NCBI RefSeq assembly: GCF_014205135.1 | Contig: NZ_JACHMY010000001.1 | Coordinates: forward strand, 7,192,001-7,256,000 | Direction: 5' to 3' | DNA from: Kribbella italica | GTDB taxonomy: Bacteria > Actinomycetota > Actinomycetes > Propionibacteriales > Kribbellaceae | DNA length: 64,000 nucleotides | Shown: positions 1 through 7,614 of the stretch, piece by piece | Layout: every line of letters begins with the position of its first letter | Position numbering within the stretch: position 1 is the stretch's first letter | The notes under the pieces: generated by a model | Told to the model about the DNA's origin: nothing | Seen by the model: the letters and a program-made list of their open reading frames with translations, nothing else | Database searches by the model: none | Translations under genes and position numbers: made by a program

Positions 1-769
1 GGCTCCGCCCGAGCAGCATCTCGGCCCGGCCCAGGAACAGCACGCCCCGAGGGACCAGCGCGAAGTGGAAACGGTTCAGCACCCGCTGCTGGGTCTCGGC
101 GTTGAAGTACATCAGCGTGTTGCGGCACAGCAGCAGGTCGACCCGGGAGATCGGCGCGTCCTGGACCAGGTCGTTGCGGCCGAAGATCACCGTCCGGCGC
201 AGGTCGGGACGGAACACGAGCCGGTCGCCGCGCTGCTCGAAGTACGCCGCCCGCTGCTCATCCGGGACGCCAGCCAGATCGCTGTCGCCGTACGACGCCT
301 GCCGCGCCTGGGCGAGCGCCTCGTCGTCGACGTCGGTGGCGTAGATCTTCACCTGCTTGAGGTAGTTGTCGATCCCGAGCTCGTCGGCGAGCAGCATGGC
401 CAGCGAGTACGGCTCCTGGCCGGTCGAGCAGCCGGTGCTCCAGATCCGCAGCGGGTCGCCCGGGCTGCGCTCGGCGAGCAGGGCCGGTACCACCTCGGTC
501 CGCAGCCGGTCCCAGGCGTCGGTGTCGCGGAAGAAGCTGGTGACGTTGATCAGGATCGTGTTGAACAGCGCCGTGAACTCCTGCGGGTCGACCTGCAGTA
601 GGTCGAGGTATGCTTGGTGGCTGGTGATCCCGACCTGGCTCATCCGGTGCTGGATCCGGCGCAACAGACTGCTGCGCTTGTAGCCGCCGAAGTCGAAACC
701 GCGGGACTCGCGCAGGTAGGCGAGCAGATCCTCGAAGGCGTCGTCGGGCTCGGTTGGCTCATTCGTCAC
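1..769 (-). CDS. cheR: CheR-type protein-glutamate O-methyltransferase (3' end cut by window edge)
   Basis: My own reading of the minus strand from a GTG at 769 gives about 256 codons with no stop before base 1, so the C-terminus is missing. The N-terminus has the helical CheR domain (residues YKRSSLLRRI), followed by the SAM-binding motif GCSTGQEPYS and a segment reading LLLCRNTLMYF, all typical of MCP methyltransferases. The family methylates glutamates on chemoreceptors using SAM. It is the last gene visible in an operon with a STAS protein, CheB and a STAS-HATPase protein, starting 9 nt after the preceding stop. No MCP, CheA or flagellar gene is visible, so a signalling role outside motility is more likely (inference). 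A GTG 8 nt upstream is excluded because it runs straight into a stop. Confidence 0.88.
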   Translation of the reverse strand, partial: MTNEPTEPDDAFEDLLAYLRESRGFDFGGYKRSSLLRRIQHRMSQVGITSHQAYLDLLQVDPQEFTALFNTILINVTSFFRDTDAWDRLRTEVVPALLAERSPGDPLRIWSTGCSTGQEPYSLAMLLADELGIDNYLKQVKIYATDVDDEALAQARQASYGDSDLAGVPDEQRAAYFEQRGDRLVFRPDLRRTVIFGRNDLVQDAPISRVDLLLCRNTLMYFNAETQQRVLNRFHFALVPRGVLFLGRAEMLLGRS

Positions 770-778
770 TTGGTCACG

Positions 779-1579
779 CTACTGCCCGTTTCGCCAGCGA
801 TTGTTGATCGCCGCCTTCGCGTCGGGTCCACGCAGCCGCAGTGTGGCCCAGACCACCTTGCCTCCGGTCGAGGTCGGGGTCGCGCCCCAGGCAGTCGCCA
901 GCACCGTGACGATGCCGAGCCCGAGACCGTTCTCCCTGGTGGTGCTCGGTGGCCGGGGGACCGGGTACAGCGGGCTGTAATCGGTGACCGCGACGGTCAG
1001 CACCTCACGCCGCAGCTCGAGCCGCAGCTCGGCGTCGGTGCCGGCGTGCCGGACTACGTTGCCGACCAGCTCGGACACGATTGCTACCGCGTCCTCGACC
1101 ACCTCCTCGCAGTGCCACAGCTCGCAGGTCGCGGCGACGAACCGGCGGGCGACGCCACCGCTGTGAGGGTCGTTGGCCAGCCGTAACCTTGTCAGCTGCC
1201 GGACCGGCGGCCGGCCGATCGAGGCGAGCGCGGTGGACAGGTTGCCGTACACCGGAAGGAAACGGGCGATCGTCCGCGCTTGCTGCTGGAACTCGCGAGT
1301 GTGGTCGTCGCCGACTACCAGGATCAGCGGTGTGCCCGACCAGTCGGCGGCCTGCCGGGCCACCGCCGCGAACAGGCTGAGCGTGACCGTCCGGGCCGGT
1401 AAGAGGTCCTTGAGCAGTACGACGACCGCGGACGGCTGGTCGGCCACGGCCTTCAGCAGGTATGCCCGCAGCTGCGGACCGGTCGCCACGTCCAGTACGC
1501 CGGTCGGCCGGATCACCGCCGCCTCGCCGACGGTGTGTTTCCAATCAGCAAGGCGCTCGGCCTGTTCATCCGTCGTCAC
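779..1579 (-). CDS. STAS plus HATPase (RsbW-like) anti-sigma regulatory protein
   Basis: A protein of about 266 residues with two halves. Residues 1-125 look like a degenerate STAS fold. Residues 130-260 are a GHKL/RsbW-type ATPase with an N-box (SELVGNVVRHA, about 169-179) and a glycine box (GLGLGI, about 218-223). RsbW-type kinases bind sigma factors or phosphorylate STAS antagonists. I chose GTG 1579, which overlaps the CheB stop by 14 nt, because the CheB start overlaps the STAS gene in the same way with nearly the same bases; an in-frame ATG at 1603 would add eight residues. A STAS protein, CheB and CheR in the same operon suggest a partner-switch module driven by receptor-like input (inference). 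Confidence 0.82.
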   Translation of the reverse strand: MTTDEQAERLADWKHTVGEAAVIRPTGVLDVATGPQLRAYLLKAVADQPSAVVVLLKDLLPARTVTLSLFAAVARQAADWSGTPLILVVGDDHTREFQQQARTIARFLPVYGNLSTALASIGRPPVRQLTRLRLANDPHSGGVARRFVAATCELWHCEEVVEDAVAIVSELVGNVVRHAGTDAELRLELRREVLTVAVTDYSPLYPVPRPPSTTRENGLGLGIVTVLATAWGATPTSTGGKVVWATLRLRGPDAKAAINNRWRNGQ

Positions 1580-2642
1580 CGTCCTTCGTCGCCTCGGGAC
1601 CACCCGAGGTCAGTCGGGCCCGGATCAACCGAGCGGCCGCGTCCGTCTCCTGGCCCGAGGCCACGTATCGCTGAGCACGGTCCTCGTAGCCCCGGCCTCG
1701 AGCCGTGTCCTCCAGCTGCCGGGCCAGGGCGGTCTTCTCGTCGAGGGTCCGCAGCGCAATCCACAGTGCAGCCTGCATCCGATGGTCCGCTGTGGCAAGA
1801 AGAGCGTCCGCACTCCAGGCGTGCCCAGTCTGACAGCGGAATCCCTCGTGACCTCCGGCCGGTGCGGACAGCGGCCGGCCGCAGTCCGGACAGACCAGCC
1901 CGGCGGCCTGAGTCACCGACTCGGGCAACGATCCGAGTGCCTCCTGGTACCGCAGCATCGCGCCAGGTCCGTCCGACACCGCCAGCTCAACCGGTACGGC
2001 GAGGAGCCCGGCCAGCTGCTCCCCGATCGCGGCAGCGGACAGCACGTGGTCGGCACCGGCCGTGGCCAGGGCGCTGGCCGGCATGCCTCGGTACGCCGCG
2101 TCGTCGGGGTCCTGCACGATCGCCAGACCGCCGGCTGACCTGATGGCGGCCAGACCGGCAGCGCCGTCGTCCAGTACGCCGGACAGCACCACCCCGGCGA
2201 CGAGCGGGCCACGGGCGAGTGCGGCGGACCGGAACAGGGCGTTGACGGCCGGCCGGTGACCGCTCTCGGTCGGGCCGTCGGACAGGACGGTGCAGTCACC
2301 TTCGACCAGCAGGTGGTGATCGGGCGGCGCGACGTACACATGCCCGGAGGTGATCGGCGTCCCGTGCTGAGCCGCCCCGGCCGGGAGCTGGCCGGCCTCG
2401 TCGAGGATCGAGCCGAGCACGCTGCTGCTGCCTGCGGGCAGGTGGAGGACGACGAGCACCGCGGCGGGCAGCTCGGCGGGCAGGCCGGAGACCAGGCTGC
2501 GCAACGCCTCGACGCCCCCGGCTGAGGCGCCGATGACCACCAGGTCCCGGACCGTGCCCGGCGGATTCATCGTGGGTGGCCGGCCGCCCTGTTCATCCCC
2601 AGGCGGCCCGTGCATCCCAGCGCAGTCATCACCCGTCGCCAC
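1566..2642 (-). CDS. cheB: CheB-type methylesterase without receiver domain, with C-terminal zinc ribbon
   Basis: A protein of 358 residues. The catalytic CheB domain (about 32-225) carries the serine in GASAGG (S40), a histidine in LHLPAG (H67) and the aspartate in GVLDDGAAG (D159), the expected Ser-His-Asp triad, so it should be an active methylesterase/deamidase. There is no N-terminal receiver domain, so control by CheA phosphorylation is not expected. Residues 251-274 form a CPDC...C..GH putative zinc ribbon followed by a helical tail, a form often seen in orphan actinobacterial CheB proteins. The GTG start overlaps the upstream STAS gene by 14 nt, implying translational coupling. An internal ATG at residue 25 is a weaker alternative start. 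Confidence 0.88.
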   Translation of the reverse strand: MATGDDCAGMHGPPGDEQGGRPPTMNPPGTVRDLVVIGASAGGVEALRSLVSGLPAELPAAVLVVLHLPAGSSSVLGSILDEAGQLPAGAAQHGTPITSGHVYVAPPDHHLLVEGDCTVLSDGPTESGHRPAVNALFRSAALARGPLVAGVVLSGVLDDGAAGLAAIRSAGGLAIVQDPDDAAYRGMPASALATAGADHVLSAAAIGEQLAGLLAVPVELAVSDGPGAMLRYQEALGSLPESVTQAAGLVCPDCGRPLSAPAGGHEGFRCQTGHAWSADALLATADHRMQAALWIALRTLDEKTALARQLEDTARGRGYEDRAQRYVASGQETDAAARLIRARLTSGGPEATKDGDDG

Positions 2643-3018
2643 CTTGGCGTTGGGCGTCCTCGACGGAGGCGAAGATCCGGAACTCCTGGCCCAGACCGGT
2701 AATCGTCAGCGGCCGGTCGACCGGCCGTCCGACGCCGACCAGTGCCAGTTCGATGCCGTACTGGCTCGCCAGCCGGCGGGCCTCGACCAGGTTGCCCAGC
2801 CCGGCCGAGCTGCAGAACGTCACCGCGGAGACGTCGATCAGCACACTGCGCGCCGGTGGCGCGATCGCCGCCCGGATCGACTCCGAGGCGAAGTCGGTGG
2901 TGGCGATGTCGATCTCACCGGACAGCTTGACCAGCACGACACCGGGGCGAAGCTCCTCGGTGACTGCGTCGAACGTGGTCCTGATCATCTCGCCGTCCTG
3001 GGAATCGGGCTGGCTCAC
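2629..3018 (-). CDS. STAS-domain anti-sigma factor antagonist
   Basis: A single STAS domain of 129 residues of the SpoIIAA/RsbV kind. The core GEIDIATTDF leads to the phospho-acceptor region IDVSAVTFCSSAGLG, with candidate acceptor serines S70/S71. Such proteins bind an RsbW-type kinase when unphosphorylated and release its sigma factor. The start is GTG 3018 with a strong purine-rich ribosome binding site (GGGGGAGAG) about 7 nt upstream. It is the first gene of the STAS-CheB-STAS/HATPase-CheR operon, and the second STAS/HATPase protein is its natural partner (inference). Longer open reading through upstream DNA is a high-GC artefact and crosses a terminator hairpin. Confidence 0.85.
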   Translation of the reverse strand: MSQPDSQDGEMIRTTFDAVTEELRPGVVLVKLSGEIDIATTDFASESIRAAIAPPARSVLIDVSAVTFCSSAGLGNLVEARRLASQYGIELALVGVGRPVDRPLTITGLGQEFRIFASVEDAQRQGGDG

Positions 3019-3072
3019 GGCGGTCTCTCCCCCGGGCAGCCCCGCGAAACGCCGGTCGGTCCTGGCGTGGTG

Positions 3073-3094
3073 GGTGACAGCCCTGGGTGTCACC
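3073..3094. promoter_or_regulatory. inverted repeat upstream of the STAS/CheB operon
   Basis: Perfect 7-nt arms GGTGACA and TGTCACC are separated by 8 nt, 55 nt upstream of the STAS start. The site lies in the only non-coding gap before the operon and is separate from the terminator at 3107-3148. It could be an operator or a transcript-leader hairpin; nothing in the sequence identifies a binding protein. Confidence 0.35.
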
Positions 3095-3106
3095 GTATGC
3101 CGGAAA

Positions 3107-3148
3107 GCTCCGGGGTCACAATGGTTGTACCGGCAGTGACCCCGGAGC
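3107..3148 (-). terminator. hairpin terminator of the LVIVD gene
   Basis: A 13-bp perfect stem (GCTCCGGGGTCAC with its complement) and a 16-nt loop lie 14 nt beyond the LVIVD gene stop codon. There is no long T run, as is common in high-GC actinomycetes. It insulates the downstream STAS/CheB operon, which runs the same way. Confidence 0.65.
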
Positions 3149-3161
3149 GTGATGAAAGTGC

Positions 3162-4535
3162 TCAGCGCCAGAAGGCGGGCTGGGTCTGGACGTTCAGCTC
3201 CTTCAGCTTCACCCGTTCGGCGGAGTCGGTGCGCCGGTCCTTGATCTTGAAGACGTCGAACGCGGTCACCGACTCGGTGCCGTAGATCGCGCCGTTGTAG
3301 TAGTAGACCGACCAGTAGCCACCGAACGACGCCGGCTCGCGCGGCGGGCGGTCGAAGTAGCCGATCTCCTTCGGGTGCGCGGAGTCGGTGAAGTCCCAGA
3401 CCGAGAAGCCGCCCTGGTACCAGGCCTGGACCATGATGTCGCGGCCCTTGACCGGGATCAGCGAGCCGTTGTGCGAGACACAGTTCTCGTTCGCGGCCTG
3501 GTGCCGGTCGATCTTGTAGTAGCTGCGGAACTTCAGCTTGCGGTGCTTGATGTCGAAGATCGCGGTGGCGCCCTTGTTCGGCCCGACCTCGGTGTTGCAC
3601 TCCGCGCCGCCACCACCGCCGAGCTCGTCCATGAACACGACCTTGCTGCCGTCACCGTTGAAGGTGGCGCCGTGCCAGAAGGAGAAGTTCGTCGCGTCCT
3701 GGACCCGGTCGATCACCTTCGGCCGCTCCGGCCGCGAGATGTCCAGCAGTACGCCGTCACCCATGCACGCGGCGGCCGCGATGTTCTTGGCCGGGAACGC
3801 GGTGATGTCGTGGCAGCCGCTGGTCTCGTAGCCGGTCTCGCTGCCCGGGAACCCGCCGTCGGGGAACAGCACCGGCGAGGCCACCACGGCGGCCTGCTCG
3901 GGGTGCCGCAGCGGGACCTTGACGATGTCGATCCGGTCGTTCGGCGGCTGGCAGTCCGGGTACGTCGCGTTCGGGAAGTACGACGAGTTGTAGACGTAGA
4001 CCGAGCGCTTCAGCTTGTCCGGGACCAGCGTGTGGGTGTGCGAGCCGCACTTGGTCTCCACGGCCGCGACGTAGCGCGGGTTGCGGGGATCCTTCACGTC
4101 GAAGATCTTGATCCCCTCCCACGACTCCTTGATCGTCGGCGACTGCGCGACGCTCTGGCAGGAGTCGTCGCTGCGGGACGAGTCGGTGCTCAGGAACAGC
4201 AGGCCGTCGTAGACGCTGATGTCGTTCTGGCTGCCCGGGCACGAGACCTGGCTGACCAGCGTCGGCTTGGCCGGGTTCGCGATGTCGTAGATGGCGAACC
4301 CCGAGTAGTTGCCGACGTACGCCGTCTTGCCGGCGAACGCGATGTCGGTGTTCACGCCGCCGGCCAGCGGGCCGGTCATCGGGGCGCTGGCCAGGTGCGT
4401 GATGTTGTCGCTCTTGGTCGCGCCGGTCTCCGGTGGCGCGGGCACCTCCGCGGAGGCGCCGCCGGCCAGGCCGGTCAGGCCGGCGATCAGGGCTGTGGCC
4501 AAGGTGAGACGGGCGAGCGTGCGTGGGCGGCGCAT
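3162..4535 (-). CDS. secreted LVIVD-repeat protein
   Basis: A protein of 457 residues starting at ATG 4535, with an AAGGGA site 9 nt upstream and a clear Sec signal peptide (RRPRTLARLTL, hydrophobic core, cleavage near GGASA-EV). The mature protein contains repeated beta-propeller-like blades in which phrases such as YVGNYSGFAIYDIANPAKP and IKIFDVKDPRNPRYVA recur, the LVIVD pattern. Several cysteines suggest disulfides in an extracytoplasmic protein. LVIVD proteins are widespread secreted or surface proteins without an established activity. It is divergent from the DUF305 gene, with a 95-nt shared upstream region, and has its own terminator. No catalytic motif is visible. Confidence 0.85.
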   Translation of the reverse strand: MRRPRTLARLTLATALIAGLTGLAGGASAEVPAPPETGATKSDNITHLASAPMTGPLAGGVNTDIAFAGKTAYVGNYSGFAIYDIANPAKPTLVSQVSCPGSQNDISVYDGLLFLSTDSSRSDDSCQSVAQSPTIKESWEGIKIFDVKDPRNPRYVAAVETKCGSHTHTLVPDKLKRSVYVYNSSYFPNATYPDCQPPNDRIDIVKVPLRHPEQAAVVASPVLFPDGGFPGSETGYETSGCHDITAFPAKNIAAAACMGDGVLLDISRPERPKVIDRVQDATNFSFWHGATFNGDGSKVVFMDELGGGGGAECNTEVGPNKGATAIFDIKHRKLKFRSYYKIDRHQAANENCVSHNGSLIPVKGRDIMVQAWYQGGFSVWDFTDSAHPKEIGYFDRPPREPASFGGYWSVYYYNGAIYGTESVTAFDVFKIKDRRTDSAERVKLKELNVQTQPAFWR

Positions 4536-4630
4536 GCCGGTGTCCCTTCTGTTCGTGAATCGATCGATTGCCTCAGGGTAAGCGTGATACACACTGTGGG
4601 GAAGCGATTTGCCACGAAGAGTGAGGTGCT

Positions 4631-5269
4631 GTGAGGAACTTCGCCCCGCCACTGGTCGCCGTACTGGGGTTCGCCCTGGTGGGGTGCAGCTCGGCCCCGC
4701 CCGAGGCCGCTCCGGCGCCGACCTCGACGGTCCCTGTCATCGTGCCCGGGACCCCGGGCGGTCCGAATCGAACGCTTGCCACACTCCCGTCGTCGCCGGC
4801 CACGCCCGATCCCGACGACCTGACGTTCCTGAGCGACATGATGATCCACCACAGCCAGGCCCTGGTGATGGCCGACAAGGCCCGGACGGCCGCGGCGAAC
4901 CCGCAGGTCAAGGCCCTGGCCGACCGGATCCGGGTCGGCCAGAAGCCGGAGATCGAGGCGATGCGGCAGCTGCTCACCGAGCGCGGCGGGAAGGCGCCCG
5001 AGCTGGAGCACGTCGAGCACTCCGACCACAGCGGCATGCCCGGGATGGCCACGCCGGCCGAGCTGGCCAAGCTGCTGAACTCCACCGGCAAGGCCTTCGA
5101 CGTCGCCTTCCTGACCTTGATGATCAAGCATCATGAGGGCGCGGTGACGATGAGCGGTACGGCGATCGAGAAGGGCGCCGACCTGCGGATCGGTGAGCTC
5201 GCGCAGGACGTCAGCGTCACCCAGACCAAGGAGATCTCGACGATGCGCCGGCTGCAGAAGGAGTTGTGA
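4631..5269 (+). CDS. DUF305 family lipoprotein
   Basis: A protein of 212 residues. A lipoprotein signal ends in LVGC (Cys at about residue 19), then comes a Pro/Thr-rich linker and a DUF305 four-helix domain. The paired histidine motifs MMIHHSQALVMA and LMIKHHEGAVTMS are the family signature and are thought to bind metal. DUF305 proteins are ferritin-like exported proteins often linked with metal or oxidative stress, but their exact role is not established. The start is GTG 4631 preceded by GAGG. The stop overlaps the start of the SDR gene (TGATG), so the two are probably cotranscribed and translationally coupled. Confidence 0.88.
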   Translation: MRNFAPPLVAVLGFALVGCSSAPPEAAPAPTSTVPVIVPGTPGGPNRTLATLPSSPATPDPDDLTFLSDMMIHHSQALVMADKARTAAANPQVKALADRIRVGQKPEIEAMRQLLTERGGKAPELEHVEHSDHSGMPGMATPAELAKLLNSTGKAFDVAFLTLMIKHHEGAVTMSGTAIEKGADLRIGELAQDVSVTQTKEISTMRRLQKEL

Positions 5270-6009
5270 TGGGAGTCCTGGACGGCAAGGCCGCGCTGGT
5301 CACGGGTGGATCGCGCGGGATCGGCGCCGCGATCGTGCGCCGGCTGGCCGCCGACGGGGCCGCGGTCACCTTCACCTACGCGTCGTCCGGGCAGGCCGCC
5401 GACGAGGTGGTCGCCGCGGTCAAGGAGGCCGGCGGCCAGGCGTACGCCGTCCAGGCCGACCAGGCTGATCTCGATGCGCTGCCGGCCGTCTTCGAGGCCG
5501 CGGCCGAGCCGCTCGGCGGGCTGGACATCCTGGTCTGCAACGCGGGACGGGCGATGGCCAAGCCGATGGCCGAGGTCACGCCCGGCGACTTCGACGAGAT
5601 GTTCGCGGTCAATCTCAAGGGCCCGTACTTCGCGATCAAGCACGCCGGCGAGGTGCTGCGCGACAACGGCCGGATCATCGCGCTGTCGACACTGAACACC
5701 AAGCTCCCCGGCCCCCGGATCTCCCTGTACGCCGCCAGCAAGGGCGCGCTCGAGCAGGTCACCAAGGTCGCGGCGCGCGAGCTCGGCGGCCGCGGGATCA
5801 CCGTCAACGTGGTCTCGCCCGGCGCGACCGACACCGACATGTTCCGCGGGAACCCGCCGGAGGCCGTCGAGCGCGCGGCCGCGGGGGCCGCGCTCGGCCG
5901 GATCGGCGAGCCGGCCGACGTCGCCGACGTCGTCGCGTTCCTGGCCGGCCCCGACGCGCGCTGGCTCACCGGCCAGAACCTGGGTGCCACCGGCGGCCTG
6001 CTGATCTGA
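5269..6009 (+). CDS. short-chain dehydrogenase/reductase (SDR)
   Basis: A classical SDR of 246 residues. It has the cofactor motif TGGSRGIG near the N-terminus, the NAG motif (LVCNAGRAM), a catalytic YAASK and the C-terminal phrase PGATDTDMF. A basic residue in the glycine motif favours NADPH (family knowledge). The substrate cannot be read from sequence; close families include 3-oxoacyl-ACP reductase-like and sugar or steroid alcohol dehydrogenases. The ATG start overlaps the DUF305 stop and its own stop overlaps the next start (TGATG), so DUF305, SDR and AlkD form a three-gene coupled unit. Confidence 0.88.
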   Translation: MGVLDGKAALVTGGSRGIGAAIVRRLAADGAAVTFTYASSGQAADEVVAAVKEAGGQAYAVQADQADLDALPAVFEAAAEPLGGLDILVCNAGRAMAKPMAEVTPGDFDEMFAVNLKGPYFAIKHAGEVLRDNGRIIALSTLNTKLPGPRISLYAASKGALEQVTKVAARELGGRGITVNVVSPGATDTDMFRGNPPEAVERAAAGAALGRIGEPADVADVVAFLAGPDARWLTGQNLGATGGLLI

Positions 6010-6743
6010 TGCCGCCCCTGACCGTCGCCGGCCTGCTGGCGGACATCGACGCGGCCGCCGACGCCGGAACGGCGGCGATCCTGTCCCGCTACTTCCAGGT
6101 CAAGCCCGGCGGCTACGGCGAGGGCGACCTGATGATCGGCGTCAAACTCTCCACCCTGCGCGGCATCGTCAAGCCCTACGGGCGCGCGGACCTGCCGCTG
6201 CCGGAGCTCGAAGAGGCGCTCCAGAGCCCCGTCCACGAGCACCGCCTCGCCGTCCTCTGCCTGCTCGCCGACCGCGCCGACCGCGCGCTGAAACCCCGGA
6301 CCGCGGACCCGGCGGAGGTCGCCGCGATCTTCGACCTCTACCTGCGCAACACCGAGCACATCAACAACTGGGACCTGGTCGACTGCAGCGCCGCCGAGAT
6401 CGTCGGCGGCCACCTGCTCGACCGCCCCGGCGACATCCTGCACACCCTGATCCGCTCACCCCTGATCTGGGACCGCCGGATCGCGTTGGTCGCGACGCAT
6501 CGCTTCATCCGCGCCGGCGACAGCACCGACATCTACGCGCTCGCCCCGCAGGTCCTCGACGACCCCGAAGACCTGATCCACAAGGCGTCGGGCTGGATGC
6601 TCCGCGAAGCCGGCAAACGCGTGTCTCCCGACGAACTGCTCGCCTTCCTCGACCAGTACGCCGCGAGAATGCCCCGCACGATGCTCAGCTACGCGCTCGA
6701 GCACTTCCCACCCGAGACCCGCAAGCACTACCGGAGCCTGTGA
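6009..6743 (+). CDS. AlkD-like DNA alkylation repair protein
   Basis: A protein of 244 residues made of HEAT-like helical repeats. The phrases GVKLSTLRGIVK near the N-terminus, HINNWDLVDCSA mid-protein and WDRRIALVATHRFI, followed by IHKASGWMLREAGK, match the AlkC/AlkD DNA glycosylase family. AlkD removes positively charged alkylated bases by wrapping DNA with its helical repeats. The ATG overlaps the SDR stop. The 3' end overlaps the convergent CPBP gene by 59 nt, so antisense effects are possible. Confidence 0.87.
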   Translation: MPPLTVAGLLADIDAAADAGTAAILSRYFQVKPGGYGEGDLMIGVKLSTLRGIVKPYGRADLPLPELEEALQSPVHEHRLAVLCLLADRADRALKPRTADPAEVAAIFDLYLRNTEHINNWDLVDCSAAEIVGGHLLDRPGDILHTLIRSPLIWDRRIALVATHRFIRAGDSTDIYALAPQVLDDPEDLIHKASGWMLREAGKRVSPDELLAFLDQYAARMPRTMLSYALEHFPPETRKHYRSL

Positions 6744-7500
6744 GCCGCCGGATCACCCGGAACGCGATAGTTGCCAAGAGCAAATACAACGGGATCAGCA
6801 GGATGGCGTCGGGGGACTCCAGGTGCATCGACCAGCCTGCGGAGCGGTCTTCGCCGTACAGGGTGAGGCGGTTGACGGTGAGGAAGGTCAGGTGGGTGCC
6901 GATCGCTGTCCAGAGGGAGTTGGTGGCGGTGCGGGCGGCGATGAGGGTGAAGCCGAAGACGGCGAGGAGGACCAGGTAGGAGATGGGGTCTTCGCCGGGT
7001 GGGGCCAGCCAGGGTTTGTGGGCGCCCAGGATCAGGGCGGACTCGATGACCGAGGACAGCGCGGGGGTCACCAGGAAGAAGGCCGTGGTGATGACGGCTG
7101 CCTGCCAGGGGCGTTGGGTCGTGCGGAGAGTGCTGTAGGTGTGGCCTCGGAGGGTCAGTTCTTCGGGGAAGGCCTCCAAGAGTACGGCGATGACGGCGTT
7201 GGTGATGAGGAACGTGGCGACCTGGCGAGGGTTGATGGGACCCCAGGTGAGCCAGCCGGCGAGGGTGGCCAAGCCGAAGGTCAGTGTGGCGCTGGCGGTG
7301 GTGACGGCGACGCCGATCAGGAACGGGCGGACGGGGTTGCCGGCCAGCGTCAGGCGGCGAGGGTCGCGCCACGGGCGGATGAGGGCGACGGCGATCAGGG
7401 TGCAGGCGAGGGCGGCGAGCCAGCTGTTGGGGACGAGAGTGGCTACGGCCAGGGCGAAGGCCATGGCCACGGCGCCGTAGGCCGCGCGGATCCAGGTCAT
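6685..7500 (-). CDS. CPBP family intramembrane metalloprotease
   Basis: An integral membrane protein of 271 residues from ATG 7500, with about seven or eight hydrophobic segments. The CPBP/Abi signature is present: a glutamate pair with arginine (PEELTLRG, mid-protein) and a later histidine motif (SLWTAIGTHLTF). Family members resemble CAAX proteases (Rce1) and include bacteriocin-immunity proteins; most bacterial members have no assigned substrate. An upstream in-frame ATG at 7530 is possible but adds a non-hydrophobic Cys-rich stub. The C-terminal codons overlap the convergent AlkD-like gene. It is monocistronic. Confidence 0.82.
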   Translation of the reverse strand: MTWIRAAYGAVAMAFALAVATLVPNSWLAALACTLIAVALIRPWRDPRRLTLAGNPVRPFLIGVAVTTASATLTFGLATLAGWLTWGPINPRQVATFLITNAVIAVLLEAFPEELTLRGHTYSTLRTTQRPWQAAVITTAFFLVTPALSSVIESALILGAHKPWLAPPGEDPISYLVLLAVFGFTLIAARTATNSLWTAIGTHLTFLTVNRLTLYGEDRSAGWSMHLESPDAILLIPLYLLLATIAFRVIRRLTGSGSACGSRVGSARARS

Positions 7501-7614
7501 GTGTACGAACGTACAGCACGAGTGTGTCAAAACGCCAAGGGGTTCACAGGGAGCGAGGGATCGCCTACTCTCCGGGGCAAAGGTGAAGGTTGCTCAGCTT
7601 TGAGGGGAGTGCCG

